Below are positions 9,555-19,134 of a DNA stretch of 19,134 bases, in pieces (the stretch's first letter is position 1; each line of letters opens with the position of its first letter). Under the pieces are notes generated by a model, which was given only the letters and a program-made list of their open reading frames with translations, ran no database searches and had not been told where the DNA came from. The stretch is taken from positions 1 to 19,134 of the forward strand of contig LNKV01000122.1 in the NCBI GenBank assembly GCA_001465935.1, read 5' to 3'. The DNA comes from Clarireedia homoeocarpa (lineage: Eukaryota > Ascomycota > Leotiomycetes > Helotiales > Rutstroemiaceae). The position numbers and the translations under genes are program-made.

Positions 9555-10161
9555 ATTTCTACTTTTTATATTAATATTAGAATCTAAAGAAGTATTATTA
9601 TAAAACTTATCTTCTAGATCGTTATTATTATCTTTAAAGTATTTATAATTAAATAGATAAATAGAATCTAACTTAAAGATATTATTATAAAAAGTTTTAT
9701 TACTCTTTTTAAAAAGATTAATATTCTAAGAAGAAGATATATTATCGAAGAGATCGGTATTAAAAGTAAGAAAAAAAGTAAGTTATAAAAAAGATAAAAA
9801 AGTAAGAGAGAGTAAATAGAGATAAAAGGATATTTATATTACTTTTATAAAATAAACTTTCTTTTTATAACTTAGTAGTTTCTTAAATAAAAAGGATTAG
9901 AAATAGAATATTATTTAGATAGTTATTAATTAGTTAAAGAGATTAATAATAAATTATTAATAATATAATAATATATTATAAATAAAGATTATACTATTTT
10001 TAGAATTAATAATTAGAGAATTAAAAAGATCGAAAGATCTTAAAAACTTATATATATATAGTAGTTATATAAGTTATATATTTAAAGTATATATATATTA
10101 AATATAATAAAAGATCTACTTTATTATTAAATAATCGAGTAAATATAATATATTATAATTA
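9555..10161 (-). repeat. 3' LTR of gypsy copy B
   Basis: Aligns by eye with the copy A 5' LTR (5408-6035) at multiple words listed there, and its last 80 bp with copy A's 3' LTR (about 125-208). The right end at about 10161 precedes the TCCGGAT word at 10184-10190 that also follows copy A's 3' LTR. The left end is set only by loss of similarity and is approximate. It is more eroded than copy A's LTRs, with fewer remaining G and C. Confidence 0.6.
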
Positions 10162-10699
10162 CTAATCTTAAGAGTTTTAATTATCCGGATTATTATATTA
10201 CCCTCTCTTTTAAAAAAGCTCGCTCTCGAATATTTTAAATCTATTAATTCTAATTATTAATATTAGTAAATAAGTATAAGAATATTAATTAATTAAAAAA
10301 AAGGTAAATAAATATAAAACAATATAAATAAATATAAATTAATATTTTTTATAAGTCTATTACTAGTTATAAGTTTAACTAACTAAAGAATTATTATTTT
10401 TATATAAATACTATTAGATAATTATTCTCTAGATATTTATAATCGTTTTTATTTATTTAATATAATTATAACTATTTTAGAAGAAATACTAAAGAACTAA
10501 ATAAAGTAGGATTTTCTAAATAAAATATATTAAATAAATATAAGATTATCTTAAAGTTAAATATTTTATATTATATTAAGTTAATATTATAATTAAACTA
10601 TTATATATAGTATTTTAGAGATTTATAATATTTATAATAAATAAAGATTTTCTTTACTTCTTATTCTTCTTTATTAGTTATATTAATTAATAATAAAAA

Positions 10700-11700
10700 G
10701 TTATTAATTTAATTAAAAAGTAAGTTATCTAATATTTTTCTTAATTTATTAGTAGAGAATATAAAATATATCTTTATTATCTCGAGTAATTTAAATTTGA
10801 AAAAATAACTAATCTTCTTTAGAATCTTAAAATATCTATTTATTAGAAAATCGAGTTTCTTTAAAAGCTACTAAGTAAGTAAATATCTTATATTAAATTA
10901 AATATAATTATTAATATCGAAATCGATTAAATAATATAATATATTTATAATTTAAATTATATACTCTTATACTCTCTTAATTATTTAGTAAATATATTAT
11001 AGTATTTAAAGATTCTAATATATATATATATAAGTATTAATAAAATTAAAGTTATTTATAAATAGAGTTAAGTTAACTTTATTCTAAGTTTAAATATATT
11101 ATAATTCTTAATTATAAAATACTTCGAATAGATTTAAATTACTAAAAGAAATATATAATAAAATTAACTAAATATAATTTATTATTAGTAGGAATTTAGA
11201 TTAATCGTCTTAGTAATAATTAATAAAAAGTCGAAGTCTCTTTTATAAATACTAATTATAGATCTTAGTTTAACTATTAGTTTAAAAATAATTAGTAATT
11301 AAAAGTTTAATTTAAATTCTAAAGATATTATTAAACTCTTTTTAAAAAATAGATATAAATTATAAATTATAATTAGAAAGTATTATTATAAATAAATTAT
11401 AATATTAATAAATATATTAAAAGTATAATTTAGTTTATTCTCGAGTATCGATTATCTTATAATATAATATAATAATCGTTTATTTATTAAGATAATTAAG
11501 AATAATTAAAATATTATTAAACTTATATTTATTCTTATTATAAAAAACTAAGTTTCTATAATAAATATAATAATTATAAATATAAATATATACTAAGATA
11601 ATTAAACTATATTAATAATAGAGTTTAATAAATAAGAAAGTAGTTTTCTTAATATTAGAATATATTATCGAAATAGAGTTATATACTTCTCGAATAAATA
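10700..11700 (-). pseudogene. Gypsy B integrase relic
   Basis: Minus-strand reading at 11503-11477 gives IL, then NYLNK-stop-T, followed by YYKIIDTRE further left. This is the copy A segment (IDRLFK-stop-T, YYKTI) with Asp to Asn (codon 11497-11495) and Arg to Tyr added. The TKLY continuation is also visible. About 11041-11360 aligns with copy A 800-1120 in order. The frame is the same as the RT box (1311 bp apart). Extent is approximate; no catalytic triad is assignable. Confidence 0.75.
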
Positions 11701-12199
11701 GTATATAAAGATTCTAGATATTAAAAATAATAAATCGGTTATTATATAAAAGTAGATTACTTTTAAAAGTTAGATATAAGTCTTTATAAATAGTTTAGAC
11801 TTTTAAACTTTAAAGACTTTTTAAGTTATAATTAATTTTAAAAAGATAATTAATAATAAAAATTAAAAGATTAGAAATATTAAATATAGTAATATTAGTT
11901 AGTAAGATCGGAAGTTTACTAAAGATTCTCGAATCAATTTAATTATTATATAGAAATTATTATAATCTATTATACTTCTTTTATTTATTTTATAATAATA
12001 GTTTATTAACTTTATAAATTAAAGTATTTATAAGAAGATTATTTTTTCTAAGATAATATATAATTAAGATATTATAATTAATAAAGAGTTTAATCTATTA
12101 AGTTTATTATATATTTAAAAACTTAGTAATTATAAAATATTCTAAAATCTTATAATTAATATAAATATAGATTTAATATAAAATTAATATAAACTCGGT

Positions 12200-12367
12200 T
12201 TACTAGTTATTAAATAATTTAATAATTATAAGTATTTCTTTATTATATATTTTATAATTTAACTTAGTTAGCTATATTGTTTTTAAAAAGAATATTATAA
12301 AAAGCTAGTTATTATTATATTTCTATAAAAGTATACTTATTATAATATTATCTAATATATCTATTTT
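12200..12367 (-). pseudogene. Gypsy B RNase H relic
   Basis: From 12367 the minus strand reads KIDILDNIIISIL, KYNNN, then LTKLNYKIYNKEILIII. The first Asp and the Glu of NKEIL are kept; the leading Glu of copy A's ETD is Lys (GAA to AAA) and SDN has become NNN. Distance to the YxDD box is 441 bp, identical to copy A, so no indel separates RT and RNase H in either copy. Confidence 0.85.
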
Positions 12368-12599
12368 TAGTATATAAAGAAGTAAATAGTTATAATATTA
12401 AAAAAGTAATATATTTATTAATATTTACTTAAAAATATTAAAAACTAGTTAGTAACTTTTATTAAAATAAAAAAGAGTATTAACTTTAGTTAGTTTAATT
12501 AAAGGTTTAATAATAATATCGAAATTATAAATATAATACTTATAAAAATTATAAAATCTAAGAAACGATTATATACTTTTTATTATTATCAAGTAAACT

Positions 12600-13230
12600 T
12601 ATTACTATATTATAATAACTTTCTCGAGATCGACTTTTATATTATTAATTAATATAATAAACTCTAAGTATTTAATATAGATAATATTAAATTTATATTT
12701 TTTAAGATTAGTTTATAATCTAGTATCTTAAAGATATTATAAAACTAGTTCGATATAAATTTAATATTTAAATAAGTTTTTAAAGTAAATTAAAATATTA
12801 TCGAGATATATAATATAAAAGATATTTAAATAGTTAAAGAGAATATTATTTATATAATATTAATAAGTTATAAGATTATTAGTTAATCTAAATAGTATAA
12901 CTTTATATTTATAAATATTATAATATATATAAAATATAATAAACTCTTTTAAAACTAGATTTATTTTAATATAATAGAATATTTATTTAATATTTAGTTT
13001 AATAAAGATCTTTATATAAAAGATATAAATAAAAATCTTATTAATAAATAATAATAAATAGTAATATTTATAAGTAAGAATATTAAATATATAGAAATTA
13101 ATATAAAAGTATAATAATCTATTTAATTTCTTAATAAAAAAGATCGAGATAATAAATAAAATTTATTTTAGTTTAATAAATCTTTTAATTAGATTCTTAA
13201 TAAAGTATTTCTTAATAATCTTTAATTCCT
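12600..13230 (-). pseudogene. Gypsy B reverse transcriptase relic
   Basis: Minus-strand reading upstream of and through 12808 gives YINNILFNYLNIF then YIIYLDNILIYFK, the gypsy RT palm segment. The catalytic box is YLDN (12808-12797): the first Asp codon, GAT preceded by C, survived, while the second, preceded by T and so in CpA context on the other strand, became AAT. Upstream, 12960-13090 aligns with the KLD...DPAS region of copy A. The frame is continuous with RNase H. Confidence 0.92.
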
Positions 13231-13462
13231 TAATTGATATTTTATATAATAAGTTATAACAAAGTTTATCTTTTATATTTTTCTTTAAAATAATCTTATA
13301 GTTATAAGATTAATAAAATAATAAAGTATTTAATTCGGTTTTAAAGAATATAACTAAGAACTTTTAGTACTTTTTAAAGATTAAAGGTTTAATATTAATT
13401 TCGAATAAAGAGACTATATTAATTAATTGAGAATAAAAAATAGAACGAAATTATTATATTAA

Positions 13463-13826
13463 TATCACGGTTTAAATAATAGCCAGATATATAATAATAA
13501 ATAAAGATATAATTAATTAATCTCTTTCCTTTTCTTAAGATTCTTAATCTTATTTATAAAAATTAATAAGAATCTTAAGTTAAGAAGAGTAATTTTATTT
13601 AATTCTATAATTTATAAAGGAAATATAAATAAAGATTATAATATATTAATAAGAGTTCTAAGTAGTATATTAAGATTATCGATCTTTAGTAATATTATAA
13701 TATAGATTGTAAGCCTCGGCTTTATAGTTTTAAAGATCAGTTTATAAGAGCTGATCGTATATATACTCGATTAGATAATTAGTTCCACTTTATAATTATA
13801 TATACTATATAGATCTTTCCGTGATA
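13463..13826 (+). repeat. 5' LTR of copia element
   Basis: A 364-bp LTR bounded by perfect 8-bp terminal inverted repeats: TATCACGG (13463-13470) and CCGTGATA (13819-13826). TG/CA ends are RIP-converted to TA/TA. Its reverse complement copy lies at 8825-9188, which fixes both borders independently. It interrupts gypsy copy B on its left and is followed on its right by copia coding relics in the same orientation, so it is the 5' LTR. The bases 13458-13462 and 13827-13831 are not identical, as expected for a 5' LTR and not a solo LTR. Confidence 0.93.
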
Positions 13827-14178
13827 TATAACTAATAAATCAACTTTGATAATTAAATATAAATAACTAATACTCTTTATATAAAAAGTATAAAGATTAT
13901 AATATAATTTTATAATTAGAGAATTAAAACGATTTATATAATTAATATTAGATTTATATTTTATATATAATTCTGAGTATTATATATAATCTTTATACTT
14001 CTTTATATAATATTATTTTTAAAATATAATTTTATTAATTATATTAATACTAATTAGTAATTAGATTAATTATAAATTAATAAAGTTAATTATATTTTTA
14101 TAACTTTATTCTTTTTATTATATATACTCTATTTTACTTATCTTTAATTTATTAATTTCTTTTTAATCTCTTATATAA
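13827..14178 (+). other. Copia 5' leader
   Basis: About 350 bp between the 5' LTR and the first readable gag-like codons. The primer-binding site should begin within a few bases of 13827, but I could not match the sequence there to a particular tRNA 3' end after RIP erosion. No other structure seen. Confidence 0.45.
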
Positions 14179-15430
14179 ACCTTGAACTTTAATAATATAA
14201 TCGATTTTAAAGAATTTATAAAATATAAGAAAGTTATTTTAACTTTAATAAATTAGAACTTCGATCTAATTAACTTAAAATAATATATAATTAAATAGAT
14301 TTTTACTTAGATTACTATCTAGATTATATAAAATAGATTAGATTAAGATCGCGATTATATATTATAAATTATTTTTTATAATAATTTTGAAAATTAAATA
14401 AAATAAATATTTAATTTAATTAATTTAAATCTTCTTTATAAATTATAAATATACTTTATTTTAAATAGAGTTTAGATTATTAAATCTACTAATTATATAT
14501 ATATATAAGTCTTTAATAAACTTATTAATATTAAAGAATATTTAGAATAAAAGATCGAAAATATTAAAAAATACTTTTATATAATAAGACTTATTAACTT
14601 TTAGTTTATATAAAAAAATATTAATTTACTTTCTTTTATATTTTCTATTATTTCTTTAAGAATAATCTTTCTAATTATATTTATTTTTTTTATAACTTCT
14701 TTTATTTTATTTACAACTTTGTTTATAACTCTAATATTTTAATAAGAATAAATAACTTTAGTTTTAAATAAAATATCGGATAATCACTTTATATATTTTA
14801 TATCAATTCTTTATTTTATTAAAACTATTTTATTATTAATTATATATAAAAGAAGTAATATCTTTAAACTCTTTAATAATTTAATAAAGATTCTTTTAAA
14901 TAAAGAATATAAATATAGTAATAAAATATATAATATCTTAGAAAATAAATTATATATCTTTTATAACTATTATATAAAAGTTAATTTATTAATAGATTAC
15001 TTTTATTTTAATTTTTCTATACTACTTTATAATTATATACTAGATTTTTATTATAATAAGATTTTTAAATACTTATATAATTTCTATATAATAGTTATTA
15101 TAATCAGAGAATATTTTAAAATAAAAAAGAATAAATAGTTTTATTTATTTAAATAAAAAGAGACTATATATTTCTTTATATAAAAAGAGAATTTTATTAA
15201 ATTCGAATTAGAATATTTAAAGATATTCTTTAATTATTTTTATATATTATAGAAAGATCTTTTAATTTAATATTAGAATAAATTCTTTTTATATAATTAA
15301 GTTCTTAATATTTATTAAAGTATTCTAGAATATAATTTTATATTATATAAACTAACTTATATATTCGAGTTTATTTATTCGGATCTAAGATTTATAATCG
15401 GAATAATAATATATATAAAAAAATATATAA
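14179..15430 (+). pseudogene. Copia gag-side coding relic
   Basis: The frame starting at 14179 reads TLNFNNIIDFKEFIKYKKVI, then NFDLINLK, and later RLD-stop-DRDYIL, with TAA/TAG at Gln/Trp/Arg-like positions; the same phase is readable again from 15187 (ENFIKFELEYLKIFFNYF, then LEYNFILYKLTYIFEFIYSD). Position between 5' LTR and integrase and the alpha-helical, charged composition fit a Gag capsid precursor, but I see no zinc knuckle or protease triad. The phase differs from the integrase phase, so a frameshift or indel lies between about 15430 and 16431. Confidence 0.5.
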
Positions 15431-16430
15431 TATAAATATAATATATTAGTAAATAATATTAAGTTGATCGAAAATATTAAAATAGATTTAATTATATATA
15501 AATAAATAATTAGATAATAATAAGATTTCTAAAAAGAAGATAATTCTTAAGTTTTTATATAAAAAATAAAAACTAGTTTTTAAACTCTTATATAAAAAGT
15601 AAAAACTAGAAGAATATAAAATATTATATTTATAAATAAACTAATTACTTTATTAAAATATACTTTTATATAAAGAGAATTAAAATATATAATTATATTA
15701 ACTATTAATACTTATAAAAAAAGAAGAAGATAAAGAAATAAAATAGTTTTTATAAAAAGAAAAGTAAGAAAATAATAAGGATTTAAATAATATAAAGAAA
15801 TAAAAACTTTTATTTAATTAATTCTTTATAGAAATAAAAATAATTAATAATAATTAAATTATTTAAACTTTTAATAACCTTAGTATAATATATAATATTA
15901 TTTATTATAATTTTAATAAGTAGAAAATATTATATAATAAAGTATTTATATTCGAGGAATAATATTTATTAATAAAATTTCAAGAGATTATATTTAATAA
16001 TAAAGTTATAAATATATTAATTATTAGTAAAATATAATTTCAAATATTATAGTAATAAGATCTATTTATTATTTTAATTTATATAAAAAATAATAATTAT
16101 ATAATTTATTTTAATAAAAGAATAATAAAAATAAAAGAAATAATTATTATATAAATACTAATTAATTTAATAATTTTCTATATTATAATTATAAATATTT
16201 TATTTCTTTATTATATTTAAAATATAAATAAAATAAATATATAATTTAATAATTTAAAAAATATCTTTATATAAAGAAAGAATATTATATTTATTATATA
16301 TAAATAGAGATATCTATAAATATTATTAAAATAATCGGATATAATTATATAAACTTATTTTATAAAAATTAAATTTAAATAATTATATTACTAGTTTAAA
16401 TACTTATTTATATAAAAACTAGTATAACTA

Positions 16431-17030
16431 TTAAAAAAAACAAAATACAATAATATCGATTATTATATAATCGAATATTTAAATAAATTCTATAACTACT
16501 ATTAATTAAATATAAAGTTATTTAGATAATTTCGATTTATAATTAAAGATAAAATCGAGTTTAATTATTTGATTATTATTAATATTATATATCTAGATAA
16601 ATTCTTAGTTCTATATATTATAAACAAAGTTACTATATTTAATATAATCTAATTTCTAAAAGATATTAATATTTATATAATATAAAATATTTTTTAAATA
16701 TATTAAATTAATATTTATTTAGATCTACTAAATTATATTATATATAATATAAATATAATATTTATATCTTAAAAGTTTAAATAGAATATATATATAATAG
16801 TAAATAAAATAAAAGAAATACTAATAAAAATATATAATAATATTAATAAAATAGAGAAATATTATTAACTTCTTAAATATTTATATAAGATTATTAAAAA
16901 TAAAATAAAAGAAGAAAATATCTTAAAAGAGATTATCTTATAAATAATTATAAAAATAATAAACGATATAATTAAACTAAATAGTTTTATATTAACTCTC
17001 TTTGTTTTCAAGATATATTCGAGAATAAAT
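16431..17030 (+). pseudogene. Copia integrase relic
   Basis: Integrase inserts the element cDNA into the chromosome. In the frame with codon starts divisible by three: YLNKF then YNYY at 16491-16502, the CxxC pair of the HHCC zinc finger with both Cys now Tyr; FRFIIKDKIEFNYL; IINIIYLDKFLVLYIIN (from about 16575); FLKDI; YNINIIF with an expected Asp now Asn (16746-16748); KIEKYY with the catalytic Glu kept (GAG 16854-16856); IINDIIK (Asn-Asp at 16962-16967); and LTLFVFKIYSRIN to 17030. Each piece matches, in order, the fungal copia integrase pattern of KPVLHVVDEAT, ARFLKDI, HDAGTNF, GKVERYH, INDTAGPNG and TLLVFGAYPR. Five or more stops, all TAA/TAG. Confidence 0.95.
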
Positions 17031-17639
17031 TAAATATTAACTTTATTTTAATTAATAATTATATAAGTTTAAATATTTTAGATTATAATAATAAAAATTA
17101 GAAAGACTAATATTTAATATTAAGTTAAAGAAGTTTTAAATATAAAAAATAATTCTTAGATAATAAAAATATTTAACTTTTTTTTATAATTAGATATAAA
17201 AATCTAATAAGAAAAAAAAAGTTAAACTAACTTTTTTAAACTTTTAGTAACTAATAAAGAAACTTATATTATTAAACTTCTTATTAGTTTAACTAGTTTT
17301 TATATAATAGTTATAAAACTATTTTTTTTAAAAGAAATTAAAAAGATAAAGATTTATATAAAAGACTAATTAAAATTAAACTTAAAAGAAAAAATAAAAA
17401 TAAAGTAAATATATTTAATAAAATCACTAATTCTTTAAATTATTATTTTATTTAAGAAAGTAAAAATATTTATTATTAAGAAAAAGTAGAATAATTTAGA
17501 ACTTTTAATTAAACTTTATATAAAAAATATAATTATAATTAAAAGATTTTTATTTTAAATAATATAATAAAAGGAAATTAATAGTTTAATTATATAAAGA
17601 ATCTTCGAATTTATTAAATATAATCTAGTAATTTATATT
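17031..17639 (+). other. Copia integrase-RT linker
   Basis: About 600 bp between the last integrase motif and the first RT motif. It is Lys/Asn-rich with many A and T runs in all frames, as expected for the poorly conserved, low-complexity linker found here in copia polyproteins. I could not identify motifs. Phase arithmetic shows no net frame change across it. Confidence 0.5.
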
Positions 17640-18140
17640 AAATAAATTTTTAACTTTTAATTTATTAATAAAGTTAAAAATAAAATAATAATAACTTTAT
17701 ATAAAAAGTTAAGATTAATAATATAAATATATAATAATATTAAGAAAGAAAATATCTTAATACAATTACTAACTATTTAATATATAAACTAGAGAATTAT
17801 CTTAATACTAGTTTTTTTATTTTATATAAAAAGAATCGAATTAACCTTTTAAAATATTATCTAAGTATATATATAGTTAATATTATTTTTAAACTAATTA
17901 ATTCTAATATAACTACTTAAAGAGATTTAAATGAATTATCTTTCTAATATAATTATAATTATTTATAAACTTTTATATAGAATATTAAAGTTAGGAATAT
18001 ATTAATAAATTATATATTATAATTATTATAAAGATAAATTAAATATAAAACTTTTTTTATATAACCTTTATCTTCTAATCTCTAAGAACTTTAAAATATT
18101 TATAATAATAATAATATAAATAAATAATACTTTGATTCTA
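17640..18140 (+). pseudogene. Copia reverse transcriptase relic
   Basis: RT domain (RVT_2 type) of the copia pol. From 17640: IFNF-stop-FINKVKNK, LYKKLRLII, KKENILIQLLTI, then KRIELTF-stop-NII-stop-VYI, matching the N-terminal fungal copia RT pattern FNSRFVDEVKN...EKSRLV...LTQSPTIQ...LRDI-QAY. From 17970: LYRILKLGIY followed by two stops (Trp-Trp in the family), YYKDKLNIK, LLISKNFKIF and finally stop-INNTLIL (18117-18134), which is the QTDDTL catalytic box with Gln to TAA, Thr to Ile and both Asp to Asn. The phase is that of the integrase. The domain is catalytically dead. Confidence 0.94.
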
Positions 18141-18547
18141 AAAAACAAGAAGTTTAAATAAAAAAAAAAAGAGAATTAAAATAAATAAATTTTTAAATAA
18201 AGTCGATTAAAAAGTTTTTATATAAGATATCTTTAATTTTTAAAAAATATAAACTATAAATTAAAAATAAGAATCTTAACTTTATATAAAATAAATAAAA
18301 GTAGAAAATTAAATTTATAAACTTTAAATCTAAAAATCGTTTAATTAAATATTATAAATAGTATATTTAAAAAGTATATTTCTTAAATATTTACTAATTA
18401 AAAGTAAATTTCGACTTATTAATTATAATATAATATTAAGAACTTTTATATAATAAGATTAAGACTTTAAATAAATAATTAAAATAGTAAATCGAGAATT
18501 TAAATAAAAGAATATATTATATCTTTCTAGAATTATAAATAGTAAAA

Positions 18548-19020
18548 CTCTTTATATTTATAAATAGATTATTTATTAATAATAAAGATCTTAATTTATA
18601 ATTTAAATATAAGATTTTTTTAATAAATAAATATTTATATAAAAGTTTAAATAATATATTTAGAATAAAAAGTAATTTGATTTATTAAAATAATATAAAG
18701 AGTAAATATATAATTTAAAATATATTAGTATCCGAGATCTATAAAATAATTACTAATATTAACTTAGTAATTATAATTAATTATATAATTTAAATAATTA
18801 TCGAGTAATTAGAACTTCTAATATTATTAACTATTATTTATATAAACTTATACTTTTTATATAACTGTTTTATAAAACTTAGAATAATAAAAAAGAAATA
18901 ATTAATAATTAATATTATAACTTTATATTAGTTATATAAAAGAAAAGAGTTAATAGAAATCTAATAAATTAAAAATAATAATAATCTTATTAATATAATA
19001 ACTAAAAAGATAATAAATAA
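18548..19020 (+). pseudogene. Copia RNase H relic
   Basis: From 18548 the plus strand reads LFIFINRLFINNKDLNL, then FKYKIFLINK, the first RNase H motif (LFVFVDGSFANNKDLSSQLG in this group) with the catalytic Asp now Asn (18563-18565). Next come SNLIY (NLIHW in the family) and, at 18728, VSEIYKIITNINL with the Glu codon GAG (18734-18736) intact. KRKELIEI and INIITKKIINKI near 18940-19020 match the C-terminal YERRE...EIRW and AITK-x-x-NKAL. The phase is 2 (mod 3) against 0 for RT, so one net frame change lies between 18135 and 18548. The domain probably ends just inside the window. Confidence 0.92.
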
Positions 19021-19134
19021 AATACTAAAAATAATAATTAATATAAATAAACTTATTATATAAATAAAAGAGTAGATTATATAATAATAAAAAATAATAT
19101 TAAAAAAGAGAATTTTATTTATTTAAGTTTTTTT

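Larger units (their letters stand above)
9555..13462 (-). mobile_element. Ty3/gypsy element copy B, truncated by copia insertion
   Basis: A second copy of the same gypsy family, same strand as copy A. Colinear anchors: AAAGATATTATTAAAC at 11321 (copy A 1081), RNase H at 12367 (2235), YxDD box at 12808 (2676), TTTAATATTAAT at 13388 (3256). Alignment continues to about 13460 (copy A about 3330) and stops at 13463, where the copia 5' LTR starts. The gag/protease half is therefore missing from the window and may resume beyond the right edge. Copy B is more strongly AT-converted than copy A across the shared 3 kb. Confidence 0.9.
1..19134. other. RIP-mutated AT-rich block
   Basis: The whole window is strongly AT-rich. 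CA and TG dinucleotides are rare throughout while TA is in great excess; the surviving C and G sit mostly in CT/AG or CG contexts. This is the footprint of repeat-induced point mutation, which converts C to T mainly at CpA on both strands of duplicated DNA. It is also seen at the protein level: in the retroelement relics listed below nearly every substitution is a C-to-T or G-to-A product, and in the codons I translated the in-frame stops are almost all TAA or TAG. The left 6 kb keeps more G and C (for example around 5327-5341 and 2818-2829) than the right 13 kb. Composition was judged by eye; exact RIP indices were not calculated. Confidence 0.95.
13463..19134 (+). mobile_element. Ty1/copia LTR retrotransposon (RIP-inactivated, right end outside window)
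   Basis: Order on the plus strand is LTR, gag-like region, integrase (about 16431-17030), reverse transcriptase (about 17640-18140), RNase H (about 18548-19020): integrase before RT is diagnostic of copia/Pseudoviridae. The integrase and RT motifs match the fungal copia group whose polymerase box is QTDDTL instead of YVDD and whose integrase ends in a VPTLLVFGAYPR-type segment. Integrase and RT are in one phase from 16431 to 18134, broken only by TAA/TAG; RNase H is in a different phase. It is inserted in gypsy copy B at 13463. The 3' LTR is not in the window. Confidence 0.92.

Noticed and set aside
8825..13826. The inverted 364-bp repeats as terminal inverted repeats of one DNA transposon spanning 5 kb
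   Set aside because: The interval contains a gypsy LTR and pol in its own order, and the right repeat is followed outward by copia coding in matching orientation; LTRs of the copia family explain the pair better.
1..19134. Mitochondrial or AT-rich bacterial/protist origin
   Set aside because: The AT bias comes with CA/TG depletion, transitions-only divergence of repeats and RIP-type codon changes in fungal LTR retrotransposons; plain mutational AT bias would not give these.
1..19134. Short open reading frames as real genes
   Set aside because: All long enough readings fall inside retroelement relics or random AT sequence; none has a convincing start, continuous open frame and conserved content together.
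1..19134. tRNA, rRNA, riboswitch or CRISPR features
   Set aside because: No GC-containing stems, conserved loops or regularly spaced repeats were seen beyond the LTRs and the 79-bp duplication.

Overview
The window is an extremely AT-rich, gene-free stretch that reads as a graveyard of LTR retrotransposons destroyed by repeat-induced point mutation (RIP), the C-to-T process of filamentous ascomycetes. I infer a Pezizomycotina nuclear genome, in an AT-isochore type compartment; I cannot name the species. Three things support this. CA and TG dinucleotides are nearly absent while TA is everywhere. Recognisable retroelement protein motifs survive with only the substitutions RIP would cause (D/G to N/S/K, H/C to Y, A/V to I, Q/W to TAA/TAG). 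Repeated copies differ almost only by transitions.

Layout, left to right. (1) 1-6035 holds a nearly complete Ty3/gypsy element (copy A) on the minus strand: a truncated 3' LTR (1-208), pol (integrase about 700-1700, RNase H about 2075-2235, reverse transcriptase about 2470-3080), a gag-side region with a zinc-knuckle-like remnant (4478-4519), and a 5' LTR (about 5408-6035). Two 79-bp tandem units (5972-6129) straddle its outer border. (2) 6130-8824 is unidentified, but holds stretches that look like protein-coding relics on the plus strand. (3) 8825-9188 is a 364-bp LTR in minus orientation with no recognisable element attached. (4) 9189-9554 shows nothing identifiable. (5) 9555-13462 is a second, more heavily mutated gypsy copy (copy B), also minus: a 3' LTR (about 9555-10161) and pol to 13462, where it is cut by (6) a Ty1/copia element on the plus strand, with a 5' LTR at 13463-13826 and gag, integrase, reverse transcriptase and RNase H running off the right edge.

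No gene here can make a working protein. The window is informative as a record: nested insertion order, two gypsy subfamily copies whose length differences keep frame, an inverted pair of copia-family LTRs of identical length that differ by about 44 transitions and no transversions, and reading frames that can still be followed across 1.4-1.8 kb because RIP makes substitutions and not indels. I found no RNA genes, CRISPR arrays, host genes or intact regulatory units.
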